Source of the DNA: Xanthobacteraceae bacterium
Lineage (GTDB): Bacteria; Pseudomonadota; Alphaproteobacteria; Rhizobiales; Xanthobacteraceae
DNA: 64,000 bases
Reading direction: 5' to 3'
Assembly (NCBI GenBank): GCA_019746355.1
Contig: JAIESC010000123.1
Coordinates: forward strand, 1-64,000
Shown piece after piece: positions 33,248 through 42,619 of the stretch. A program made the translations under genes and the position numbers. How positions within the stretch are numbered: the stretch's first letter is position 1; the number at the start of each line of letters is the position of its first letter. The notes beneath the pieces were generated by a model. The model saw only the letters and a program-made list of their open reading frames with translations. It ran no database searches and was not told the origin of the DNA.

Positions 33248-35230
33248 ATGGCAACGCAAGCCACCACCGGCGGTTCGTCGGACTTCATCAAGAACCTGGG
33301 GCGGATGTACGGCACCTATACCGGTGCCTTCGTCGGCTTCATCATCCTGATCGCGCTGCTCGAACTCGCCGGCGTACCCAACAGGGTGCTCGGCTACATG
33401 TTCGTCGGCTTCACCATCCTGGTCTACGCCGTGATCGGCGTGATGACCCGGACGGCGCAGGTTTCCGAGTACTACGTCGCCGGCCGTGTCGTTCCGGCGT
33501 TCTACAACGGCATGGCGACCGGCGCCGACTGGATGTCGGCGGCCTCGTTCGTCGGCATGGCCGGCTCGCTGTTCCTGCTCGGCTATGACGGGCTGACCTG
33601 GGTGCTCGGCTGGACCGGCGGCTACGTGCTCGTCTCGGTGCTGATCGGACCGTACCTGCGCAAGTTCGGCGCCTACACCGTGCCCGACTTCATGTCGTTC
33701 CGGTTCGGCGGCAACCTTGCCCGGTTCATCGCCGTGATCGTGCTGGTGTGCTGCTCGTTCACCTACGTGACCGCGCAGGTCTTCGGCACCGGCCTGATCG
33801 CCTCCCGCTTCCTCGGCATGGACTTCACGATTGCGGTCTATGCGGGTCTCGCGGGCATTCTGCTCTGCTCGATGCTCGGCGGCATGAAGGCGGTGACCTG
33901 GACGCAGATCGCCCAGTACATCGTGCTGATCATCGCGTACCTGACGCCGATCGTGATCCTGTCGACGCAGAAGTACGGCATTCCGATCCCGGAACTGACC
34001 TACGGGCAGGCGATCGCGGACATCACGGCGCGCGAGCAGCAGATGCTGCAGACGGGCCTGGCGACGGCGGCGGGTCTCAAACCGCACATCCAGCCGTTCA
34101 TCAACTACAGCCCGCTGAACTTCTTCGCCATCATGTTCTGCATGATGGTGGGTACGGCGTCGCTGCCCCACATCCTGATGCGCTACTTCACCACGCCGAC
34201 CGTGCGTGAAGCCCGTCAGTCCGTGGCGTGGTCGCTGTTCTTCATCTTCCTGCTGTACTTCTCGGCGCCGGCCTATGCGGCGTTCTCGAAGCTGGAGGTC
34301 TACACCAACATCATAGGCCGCGATCTGGCTTCGATCCGGCCGTGGATGTTCACTTGGGGCGAGCTCGGCCTGATCCAGATTTGCGGCAAGAACGCCGCAA
34401 GCGTGGACGCGATCGTCGCCGCCTGTAAGGCGATCGCCGGTCACCCCGGCGTGGTCCGGCTGCAGGACTTCGTGATCAACACCGACGTGATCGTGCTCTC
34501 CACACCGGAGATCGCCGGCCTGCCGTATGTGATCTCGGGCCTAGTGGCAGCGGGCGGCCTCGCCGCCGCGCTCTCCACCGCTGACGGGCTCCTGCTCGCC
34601 ATCGCCAATGCGCTCAGCCACGACGTCTACTACAAGATGCTCGATCCCAACGCGCCGACGGTTCGTCGGCTCACCGTTGCACGCGTGCTCTTGTTCTTCG
34701 TCGCCGTGGCAGCCGCATGGACCGCATCGACCAAACCCGCGGACATCCTGGCCATGGTCGGCTGGGCGTTCTCGCTGGCGATGGCCGGAAACTTCCCGGC
34801 GCTCGTCATGGGCATCTGGTGGAAGCGGGCGACGGCAACCGGCGCGATCTGCGGCATGCTCGCAGGCTTCGGCCTCTGCCTGTTCTACCTGGTGGTGACG
34901 CGCTACTTCCCGGGCTTCGGGGTGAAGTACGCGGGCATGACGTCGTTGCTCAACGCACAAACCGGCGCGCCGCTGGTGGCCGACATGGCGAAGGCGATGG
35001 CGGCGCCGAACGCGATGGAGGCGTTCCCGACGCTCGCCCATCCGCTCGCCAACAAGGTCGGCTGGTTCAACCTCAACAACATCGCTTGCGGGTTGCTGGG
35101 CGTGCCGGTCGGCTTCCTGACCATCTACGTGGTCAGCCTGATGGGCAAGGAGCCGTCCGCGGAGATGCAGGCTTACGTGGACGAGATCCGCAAGCCGCGC
35201 GGCCGCACGCTGCTGGAAGAAAAGACCTGA
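33248..35230 (+). CDS. Sodium:solute symporter, VC_2705 subfamily (acetate-type)
   Basis: This 660-aa SSS-family permease has about 13 hydrophobic segments and the family signature around YYVAGRVVPAFYNGMATGADWMSAASFVGMAG. SFTYVTAQVFGTG and an extended loop after the sixth helix (AREQQMLQTG...KPHIQPFINY) follow, then SLPHILMRYFTTPTVREAR. It imports a small carboxylate with sodium; acetate-like substrates are usual for relatives, but specificity is not readable. It is co-transcribed with the DUF4212 gene and followed by a strong terminator. The exonuclease-CBS-DUF294 protein across the divergent promoter is a probable regulator. Confidence 0.9.
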   Translation: MATQATTGGSSDFIKNLGRMYGTYTGAFVGFIILIALLELAGVPNRVLGYMFVGFTILVYAVIGVMTRTAQVSEYYVAGRVVPAFYNGMATGADWMSAASFVGMAGSLFLLGYDGLTWVLGWTGGYVLVSVLIGPYLRKFGAYTVPDFMSFRFGGNLARFIAVIVLVCCSFTYVTAQVFGTGLIASRFLGMDFTIAVYAGLAGILLCSMLGGMKAVTWTQIAQYIVLIIAYLTPIVILSTQKYGIPIPELTYGQAIADITAREQQMLQTGLATAAGLKPHIQPFINYSPLNFFAIMFCMMVGTASLPHILMRYFTTPTVREARQSVAWSLFFIFLLYFSAPAYAAFSKLEVYTNIIGRDLASIRPWMFTWGELGLIQICGKNAASVDAIVAACKAIAGHPGVVRLQDFVINTDVIVLSTPEIAGLPYVISGLVAAGGLAAALSTADGLLLAIANALSHDVYYKMLDPNAPTVRRLTVARVLLFFVAVAAAWTASTKPADILAMVGWAFSLAMAGNFPALVMGIWWKRATATGAICGMLAGFGLCLFYLVVTRYFPGFGVKYAGMTSLLNAQTGAPLVADMAKAMAAPNAMEAFPTLAHPLANKVGWFNLNNIACGLLGVPVGFLTIYVVSLMGKEPSAEMQAYVDEIRKPRGRTLLEEKT

Positions 35231-35254
35231 CCGGGAGACCGGAACGGTTCGGGA

Positions 35255-35284
35255 GCGGGGCCTACGGGCCCCGTTCTTTTTTTT
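35255..35284 (+). terminator. Rho-independent terminator after the symporter
   Basis: A CGGGGCC/GGCCCCG stem (35256-35262, 35267-35273) with a 4-nt loop is followed by TTC and eight T. Confidence 0.85.
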
Positions 35285-35417
35285 CAGACGTTGCTCCATC
35301 AGCGCGCACACAGACTGCTTCCGTATTGCCTTCTTTGCGTGACGCGGCCGAGGCGAACCGATACTGTGCACGCGCAGTTCGCCCGATCGAGCACAGACGA
35401 AGCAGAGCCAAGAGCCC

Positions 35418-35726
35418 GTGACCGGCAGTTCGCTCCTGACCTATTGGTACTTCCACCTGCCGAATTTCATTCTGGCGGCGATCATGTACACCCTGCTCGG
35501 GCGCGCGCTGCTCGGCCTGATCGTCCAGCCGGATTCGGAGAACTACATCTGGAAGGCATTCTGCCGCCTCACCGATCCGATCGTCGCGGTGGTGGCTCTG
35601 GTCACGCCGAAGGCGACAGCGCCGGTCGTGATCTGGCTGTTCGGGTTCGTCTGGATGTTCTGGCTGCGCGTCGGCCTGCTCTATTTGTTCCTTGTGCTGG
35701 GGGCCGTCCCCAAAGCGGCGACCTGA
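35418..35726 (+). CDS. Small membrane protein, YggT-like
   Basis: The 102-aa protein starts at a GTG and has two or three hydrophobic helices (FHLPNFILAAIMYTLLGRALLGL and IWLFGFVWMFWLRVGLLYLFLVL). A segment ENYIWKAFCRLTDPIVAVV between them recalls the YggT family (FRxxxxxxxPxxxPxR) only loosely. It begins a run of three small membrane-protein genes with short gaps. Function is unknown. Confidence 0.6.
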   Translation: MTGSSLLTYWYFHLPNFILAAIMYTLLGRALLGLIVQPDSENYIWKAFCRLTDPIVAVVALVTPKATAPVVIWLFGFVWMFWLRVGLLYLFLVLGAVPKAAT

Positions 35727-35733
35727 GGCGCAC

Positions 35734-36060
35734 ATGGAGCGGCATTTCTATTTCATCGGCATCGCCTTCTTCGGCATGATCAACGGGCTGTTCAACCAGC
35801 TCTTCCTGGTGTTCGCCTTGCTGCACGTACAGATCCTCGCGCCGGCGCTGCTGTTCGGCAGCACCGGCATGACGCTGCTGTTCTCGTCGCTGATGGTTTC
35901 GACGGCGACCATCATCCTCGGCGGAATTCCCGCGGCGATCTACGAGTACGTGACCGGACAGAAGGATGATTCCGACGTGGTGTCGCTGTGGATATGGCTC
36001 GCCTGTACCGGAATACTGACGCTGCCGGCGATGGGAAATTTCATCCAGTTCGGCTTGTGA
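35734..36060 (+). CDS. Small membrane protein, unknown
   Basis: This 108-aa protein has about three predicted transmembrane helices (IGIAFFGMINGLFNQLFLVFALL, LLFSSLMVSTATIILGGIPAAI, LWIWLACTGILTLP) and a short charged loop GQKDDSD. The ATG at 35734 is 7 nt after the stop of the previous gene, suggesting co-translation. I recognise no family. The frame is intact and composition matches its neighbours. Confidence 0.65.
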   Translation: MERHFYFIGIAFFGMINGLFNQLFLVFALLHVQILAPALLFGSTGMTLLFSSLMVSTATIILGGIPAAIYEYVTGQKDDSDVVSLWIWLACTGILTLPAMGNFIQFGL

Positions 36061-36184
36061 TGCGGCCAGCAGCAGGCATGCCCGGCAATTGCCGGCCATG
36101 CCTGCCCATAGTAGCTTGCACTCGCTGGGAACCGTTCACCCGCCGCGACGAATCGGGCGCGGCGTATGGAAGGACCGCACAGCC

Positions 36185-36556
36185 ATGGAGCAAATGCGGC
36201 GCGTCGCCTACGAAACCGTGCTGCGAGCCTGTGCGTTCGGCTCGCTGGCGATCTTCTGCGTCATGATCGGCATGTCTTTCATGCCGAAGCTCTCGTTCCA
36301 GGCCGGCGGATTTCTCACGACACTGATGACCGCGATCCTGGTGTTCAAGGCATACGAGGCCAACACCAAGGACTATCGCCGCACCGAGATGTGGCTCTAT
36401 CTGAAGAAGGATCAGCGTCCGCCTGCGGCTTATGCACAATGGGCGAGCTCGACCGTGCTGCGCGAAACCTACCTGCAGTTCGCAAAGTGGTCTTCGGTCA
36501 TCGCCATCGTCATGTGGGTGGTCGCACTGTTGATGCCGGCCACCACACTGAAATAG
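36185..36556 (+). CDS. Small membrane protein, unknown
   Basis: The 123-aa protein has an N-terminal helix pair (FGSLAIFCVMIGMSF, FLTTLMTAILVFKAY), a charged middle with DYRRTEMWLYLKKDQRPP, and a C-terminal helix (SSVIAIVMWVVALLM). The tyrosine- and arginine-rich middle is probably cytoplasmic. I recognise no characterised family. It follows the preceding membrane genes on the same strand. Its stop is only about 8 nt before the truncated MFS remnant, so the deletion that removed the MFS 5' half ended immediately after this gene. Confidence 0.62.
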   Translation: MEQMRRVAYETVLRACAFGSLAIFCVMIGMSFMPKLSFQAGGFLTTLMTAILVFKAYEANTKDYRRTEMWLYLKKDQRPPAAYAQWASSTVLRETYLQFAKWSSVIAIVMWVVALLMPATTLK

Positions 36557-36564
36557 CAGCGGCC

Positions 36565-37440
36565 GGCCAGGGCGTGGTGTGGTACACGGGACAGTTCTAC
36601 GCGCTGTTCTTCCTGCTGATCACCCTCAAGCTCGAGTTCGTCTCGGCCCACGCGCTGATCGCGGTCTCGCTGCTGGTCGGCACGCCGTTCTTCATCTTCT
36701 TCGGCTGGCTGTCCGACCGGATCGGCCGTCTGAAGATCATCCTGGCCGGGTGCGCGATCGCGGCGGTCACCTACTTCCCGCTGTTCAGCCTGCTGACGCA
36801 CTACGTCAATCCGGACCTGGAGGCGTTCCAGAAGAAGAACCAGATCGCGGTCATCGCCGACACGTCGAAGTGCAACTTCCACATCTTCGTCGGCCCGTGG
36901 TCGAACTTCACACCTGCGACCGCGCCAAGGACTTCGTCACCAAGCTCGGCGTCTCGTTCAAGACCGAGCACGCGGCGGGCGCGGGCGACAAGGTCACGCT
37001 GTCGATCAACAACACCAACGTCGACGGCTGGAACGCGCAGACCTGGACGCAGGCGTTCGCCGCCGCCGGCTATCCGGCCAAGGCCGACTTGGCCAAGGTC
37101 AACTGGTTCATGGCGGAGCTGATCATCGTCATCATGGTGATCTACGTGACGATGGTGTACGGGCCGATCGCGGCCTTCCTGGTCGAGATGTTCCCGACCA
37201 AGATACGCTACACGTCGATGTCGCTGCCCTATCACATCGGCAACGGCTGGTTCGGCGGCATGCTGCCGCTGCTCGCCACCGCCGTGGTGGCAGCGACCGG
37301 CGATATCTATGCCGGCCTCTGGTATCCGATCGGGGTCGCGCTGATGACCCTTGTCGCCGGCCTCTTCTTCCTCCGGGACACGAAGGGCGTCGACATGACG
37401 ACCGGCTCCGGCGTGAGATCCAGGGCCAGCCGGCACGGTG
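36565..37440 (+). pseudogene. MFS transporter remnant: 5'-truncated and frameshifted
   Basis: The sequence enters abruptly at GQGVVWYTGQFYALFFL, a mid-protein segment of MHS-type MFS transporters, and continues through GWLSDRIGRLKIILAG to FVGPWSNF at about 36905. There a single missing base moves the frame, and the homologous text resumes as CDRAKDFVTKLGVSF, continuing to MFPTKIRYTSMSLPYHIGNG and FFLRDTKGVDM. The N-terminal half is absent, so it cannot encode a working transporter. Two terminators follow. Confidence 0.85.
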
Positions 37441-37449
37441 ACGAACTGG

Positions 37450-37525
37450 ACGGGGCGGCTACGCAGCCGCCCCGTTCCGTTTTCGCAAGGAATGGGCCGC
37501 ACACAAGTGCGGCCCGTTTCGTTTC
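37450..37525 (+). terminator. Two tandem rho-independent terminators
   Basis: ACGGGGCGGCT/AGCCGCCCCGT (37450-37460, 37465-37475) is followed by TCCGTTTTC. GGGCCGCAC/GTGCGGCCC (37494-37502, 37507-37515) is followed by GTTTCGTTTC. They mark the end of the former MFS transcription unit. Confidence 0.8.
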
Positions 37526-37650
37526 GGTCGTGGAATGCCATGGCCGCGGTGCATCTCGACATCGCGCAAGCGGCGGCCCAAACTGCGTCGCATCCCGCCG
37601 GGTGCCGTCACTGTTGCGGCACTCCTCCCCACAGTCATGGAAGCATCGGC

Positions 37651-38052
37651 ATGAGCGCGATCGATCCCCGCATCGTCGGCATCTGGCAACTCACGGACAC
37701 GCTCGGACGCGACGACGCCGGCAAGCTGCTGGAGCCGCCCTACGGGCCGAAGGCGATGGGGCTCGTCACCTTCCAGGCGGACGGGCGGATGATGGCGGTG
37801 CTGTGCGATGGCCGCGCAACGCTTGACGGCGAGCCGCGGCAGTTCATGTCCTACGCGGGCAACTACAGCTTCGACGGCACGACGCTGTCGACGCGGGTCG
37901 ATGCCTCGTCCGACGCAAGCCGCATCGGCGGCAACCAGGTGCGCGCGGTGCGTTTTGAAAAGGACGGCACGATGGTGCTGGCGCCGCCGCGGCGGCTCTA
38001 TGCCGGGGTGATGCAGCACCAGGAGCTTGCCTGGGAGCGGGTGGACGGCTAG
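37651..38052 (+). CDS. Lipocalin-like domain protein
   Basis: The 133-aa protein matches the lipocalin-like (Lipocalin_5 type) pattern: IVGIWQLTDT near the start, LVTFQADGRMMAVL, MSYAGNYSFDGTTLSTRVDAS and a C-terminal ELAWERV. The ATG at 37651 gives family length; the open frame extends far upstream without similarity. There is no signal peptide, so it is probably cytoplasmic. The ligand is unknown. It stands alone between the MFS remnant and a convergent alpha/beta hydrolase. Confidence 0.78.
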   Translation: MSAIDPRIVGIWQLTDTLGRDDAGKLLEPPYGPKAMGLVTFQADGRMMAVLCDGRATLDGEPRQFMSYAGNYSFDGTTLSTRVDASSDASRIGGNQVRAVRFEKDGTMVLAPPRRLYAGVMQHQELAWERVDG

Positions 38053-38090
38053 CTGCCTGCCGCGCGAAGCCCGGTCAGCATGTCGCGCTC

Positions 38091-38930
38091 TCAACGGACA
38101 TGCGCGTCGAGAAACTCGGATAACAGTGCGCGCAACCGATCCGGCTGCTCGACAGGGATCATGTGCCCGGATTTCGGGATGAGTTGATACTTCGCGCCGG
38201 GAATGAGCGCCGCAATTTCCTCCATGCCCTTGGGCTTGGTCAGCCCGTCTTCCGCACCGGCGATCACCCAGGTCGGCACCTTGATGCTCGGCAAATCCTC
38301 AGACAGATTGAAATCGTAGAGCGCGCGGGTTGCGGCATTGAGCGGTGCCATCGGCATGGCGGCGCGCCATTCGTAGAACCGTGCCAGCGCCGCGGGATTG
38401 GCCTCCCGCCAGCCCGGCGAGAAAATGCTCTCGGCCGCAATTTTGGCGGCGGCCACGGGTCCGGCCTTGTCCATCGCTGCAATCCGCGCCTCCATGTTGT
38501 CGCGCAGCGACGGATCGGATCTGCACGAGGTCGACACCAGCACCAGCGCGGAGACGAGGTCGGGCCGGATGAGCGCGAGCTTCTGTGCAACCATGCCGCC
38601 CTGCGACAGACCGATGACGCAGACGCGTTTCAGCCCGAGCGCGGCGGCCAGCGCCGCGTAGTCGCGCGCAAACATCTCCATGTCGTAAGGGCCATCCGGC
38701 TTGTCGGTCGCGCCATGGCCGCGGGTGTCGGCCGCGATCATGCGGTATTGCGACGCGAAATTCTCGATTGTGGGATTCCACAGCGAGCGGTCCCAGCCGA
38801 GACCATGAAGGAGCAGCACGGCGGGCCCGCTGCCGGCCTCGGCGATATTCATCGTCAGGCGCTCCGTCGCGACGCGGCGCTCGGTCGCGCCGGCGGGCTT
38901 GGGAAACCAGCCGCTCATGACCGGCACCAT
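38091..38930 (-). CDS. Alpha/beta hydrolase, 3-oxoadipate enol-lactonase-like
   Basis: This 279-aa alpha/beta-hydrolase has the oxyanion segment LLLHGLGWDRSLWNP, the DTRGHGATDKP loop and a nucleophile elbow GLSQGG. A late acid region (AGAEDGLTKP) and the catalytic histidine in KSGHMIPVEQPD complete the triad. It resembles PcaD-type enol-lactonases and related C-C or ester hydrolases. It is isolated between the lipocalin-like gene and a decayed racemase fragment, so context gives no substrate. The start may be the internal ATG at MSGWF. Confidence 0.82.
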   Translation of the reverse strand: MVPVMSGWFPKPAGATERRVATERLTMNIAEAGSGPAVLLLHGLGWDRSLWNPTIENFASQYRMIAADTRGHGATDKPDGPYDMEMFARDYAALAAALGLKRVCVIGLSQGGMVAQKLALIRPDLVSALVLVSTSCRSDPSLRDNMEARIAAMDKAGPVAAAKIAAESIFSPGWREANPAALARFYEWRAAMPMAPLNAATRALYDFNLSEDLPSIKVPTWVIAGAEDGLTKPKGMEEIAALIPGAKYQLIPKSGHMIPVEQPDRLRALLSEFLDAHVR

Positions 38931-38975
38931 GCTTGCATAAAGGGCACGGACGTCACTGCTCCCGGGTCCGCCATC

Positions 38976-39275
38976 ATGACCTTTGAGAAACAGGTCAGCA
39001 AGTCGTGCACAGCCTGAAGCGCCCCAGCGAGGTGCTGATCAGCCACGCCACGACCGCGGACCTGCGCGACGGGCTGAAGGCGCCGGCCCCGGGGCGCCGA
39101 CGCGATCGTGCAGGCCGGCACCGACCTTGCGATGGCCGACCTTGCCGGCGAAGCCTAACGCTGGCTCGGCATTCCGGTGATCGCAATCAACGTGGCGACC
39201 TCCCGGTCGGCTTTGCGGGCGAACGGCATCGACGATCGCATGGCCGGTTTCGGCAGCTTGCTGGCCGAACACTGA
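38976..39275 (+). pseudogene. Asp/Glu racemase / maleate isomerase / arylmalonate decarboxylase-family remnant
   Basis: Piecing frames together gives MTFEKQVSK, a frameshift near 39000, then HSLKRPSEVLISHATTADLRDGL. Another shift follows, then GADAIVQAGTDLAMADLAGEA with an in-frame stop before RWLGIPVIAINVATSRSALR and GFGSLLAEH. This is the C-terminal third of an Asp/Glu-racemase-superfamily protein with at least two frameshifts and one stop. Confidence 0.72.
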
Positions 39276-39288
39276 CGAAGCGCCCAAC

Positions 39289-39994
39289 TCACATCCCAAG
39301 ATAGGCCTGCCGGATCGCCGGATTGTCGGCGAGCGCCGCCGTGGTACCGCTCATGCTGACCCGGCCGGTCTCGACGATCAGCGCGTGGCGGGCGATCTCG
39401 AACGCAGTCATCACGTCCTGCTCGACCAGCAGAATGGCGAGGCCGTTGCGGTTGATCTCGATGAGTGCTTCGCTCAGCCGCTCGACCAGCCGTGGCGCCA
39501 GACCGAGCGACAGCTCATCGATCATCAAGAGCTTCGGCCGCGACATGATCCCGCGGCCGATGGCGCACATCTGCTGCTCACCGCCGGACAACGTGGTCGC
39601 GTCCTGCCTGCGGCGCTCGCGCAGGATCGGAAACAGCGAGAACACATAATCGAGGTCGCGCTGCACCTCGGCGTCGTTGCGCAGATACGCTCCGAGCAGG
39701 AGGTTGTCGTGCACGCTGAGGCCGCGGAACAGTCGCCGCCCTTCCGGCACATGGGCGATGCCGCGGGCGAGGATCTGGTCCGCGGCGAGCATGGTCGTAT
39801 CCTCACCCTGAAACACGATACGGCCCGACGAGGGCGGCACCAGTCCCGAGATGGTCCGCAGCAGCGTGGTCTTGCCCGCGCCGTTGGAGCCGACAATGCA
39901 GGTGATCTCGCCGGCCGCAACCGCCAGATTGATGTCCCACAGCACGCGGACGTCGCCATAGCCGGCGCCGAGCCCCTCGACGGTCAGGATCGGC

Positions 39995-40002
<8 letters not shown>
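39289..40002 (-). CDS. livF: Branched-chain-type ABC transporter ATPase LivF
   Basis: The 237-aa ATPase has Walker A GSNGAGKTT, the LSGGEQQ signature and Walker B LLMIDELSLGLAP, typical of LivF (HAAT family). Start MAEPILTVEGL was chosen because it overlaps the end of livG by 8 nt; the longer frame is an artefact. It energises import with LivG and the LivHM permease encoded upstream. It is the last gene of the operon running from the binding protein at 43834. Confidence 0.92.
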
Positions 40003-40746
<744 letters not shown>

Positions 40747-40750
<4 letters not shown>

Positions 40751-41709
40751 GCGGCGGCCTTGGTTCGTCCGAGCCACGCGCCGAGGCGGGACGCAGCGTC
40801 GCGGTACGACAGCCCGAGCAGGCCGCCCGGCAGGAAGAAGATCAGGATGACGATGACCAGGCCGAGGATGGCGCGGTTGTAGTCGAGGAAGTTCGCCCAG
40901 AACACCTCTTCGAGCAGGGTGAAGGCCGCGGTGCCGATCACCGGCCCGAGGATCGTGCCGGGACCGCCAAGCAGGCACATCACCGGCACCTTGATCGTCA
41001 TGAGGATGGAAAAGGAATCGCTTGGATCGATGTAGCCGGTCCACGACGCGTAGGCGGCGCCGATGGTGCCGCAGAACACCGCCGAGAGCGTGTAGGCGAT
41101 CACCTTGTAGAGCGTGACGTTGACGCCGGCCATGTTGGCGGCGTCCTCGTTCTGCTGGATGCAGCGGAAGCCGACGCCGAGCCGTCCGCGGTCGACGATC
41201 ACGGTGATGAGGAACGTCACGATCATGATCGCGAGCATCACCCCGAGAAAAATCCGCGCGACCACGTTTGGGCCGCCGGCGATCAGCGGCAGGTTGAGGC
41301 CGTCGCCGCCGCCGGTGAGGCTGCCCCAGGACGAGATGACGAGCCGCACCACTTCGACGACGCCGATCGAGCCGATCGCAAAATAATGCCCCTTCAGCCG
41401 CAGGATAATCGCGCCGAGCGCCGCCGCGAACGCGCCGACGAACAGCGTGGCAAAGCCCCACGCCAGCAGCATCGGCACGCCGGCCCGTTCCGACAATGCG
41501 CCGGCGTAGCAGCCGAGGCCGAAGAATGCCGCGGTCGAGAACGAGGGATAGCCGGTGAAGCCGCCGATGAAATTCCACGACAGCGTCAGCGCCGTGAACA
41601 TGGCGATGGTCACGGCGAGGCGAACCACATAGTTCGTCGCCCAGAGCGGCGTCGACGCCAGCAGGATTACCCAGAGGGCGAAAAGCAGGTATTGCGTCCG
41701 GCGCGGCAT
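40747..41709 (-). CDS. livM: Branched-chain-type ABC transporter permease LivM
   Basis: The 320-aa inner-membrane permease has about eight hydrophobic helices. Family text includes SWNFIGGFTGYPSFSTAAFFGLGCY, LRLKGHYFAIGSIGVVE, QNEDAANMAGVNV and LGGPGTILGPVIG. The start at 41709 overlaps the livH stop by one base, so the long upstream frame (reading into livH) is discarded. Together with LivH it forms the translocation pore. Confidence 0.9.
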
Positions 41710-42569
41710 CACTCGTAGCCCTTGATGCCGGTGAGGCCGGTGGGCTTGACCACCAGCAGGAGCAGCATGAGCAGGAAACCGACCGTCAGCGCATGCTGCG
41801 GGCCGAAGAACTGGCCGGCGAAACTCTCGATGATGCCGAGCACGATGCCACCGACCAGCGCGCCCTGGACGCTGCCCAGCCCGCCGACCACGCACACCAC
41901 GAAGGCCTTGCCGAGATAGGCACCGCTCAGGTTGGTGGTGACCGGATAGATCATCGCAAAGATCGCACCGGTGGCGCCGGCCATCAGCGCACCAATGCCG
42001 AAGGTGACGGCGTAGATGCGGCTGACCCTGATTCCCATCAGCGCCGCCGCGGCGCTGTCCATCCGCACGGCGACGATCGCCCGACCGATCTTCGAGCGTT
42101 TCATCATGAGATACAGGATGCCTGTGAGGATCAGCGCCAGCGCCATGCCGAGCAGACGGTCGAACGGGATCACGACGCCGCCGAGATCGGCGACGCCGAG
42201 GTCGAGCGTCACGCGGCGCGGCGTCGCCGTGTAGTAGACCGTCATGAAGTTGTAGAGGATGAGGTCGAGGCCGAACGTCAGCGTCAGCGTCGTGAGTACC
42301 GGCTGGCTGACGACGCGGTTGATCATCAGGAGCTGCGTCAGGTAGCCGATGGCGAACATCAAGAGCGCCACTGCCGGCAGCGCCAGCAGCGGATGGATGC
42401 CGTAGCTGTGCCAGGCAAAGAAAGTGAGATAGCCGCCGAAGATGATCAGCGAGCCGTGCAGCATGTTGATGACGTTCAACACGCCCCAGACCAGGGAAAA
42501 GCCCACGGCAAGGCACGCGTAAAGCGCGCCGAGCACGATCCCGTTGACCAGCGTTTGCAGATAGTCCAT
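41709..42569 (-). CDS. livH: Branched-chain-type ABC transporter permease LivH
   Basis: This 286-aa permease has LivH text: NGIVLGALYACLAVGFSLVWGVLNVINMLHG, RAIVAVRMDSAAAALMGIRV and VVCVVGGLGSVQGALVGGIVLG. About eight membrane helices are evident. It follows the binding-protein gene by 50 nt and is coupled to livM. Confidence 0.92.
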   Translation of the reverse strand: MDYLQTLVNGIVLGALYACLAVGFSLVWGVLNVINMLHGSLIIFGGYLTFFAWHSYGIHPLLALPAVALLMFAIGYLTQLLMINRVVSQPVLTTLTLTFGLDLILYNFMTVYYTATPRRVTLDLGVADLGGVVIPFDRLLGMALALILTGILYLMMKRSKIGRAIVAVRMDSAAAALMGIRVSRIYAVTFGIGALMAGATGAIFAMIYPVTTNLSGAYLGKAFVVCVVGGLGSVQGALVGGIVLGIIESFAGQFFGPQHALTVGFLLMLLLLVVKPTGLTGIKGYE

Positions 42570-42619
42570 CGCAGTCCGTCGCCTAACCGCGCGTCCCGAT
42601 CAGGCGACCGGGCGTGGCG

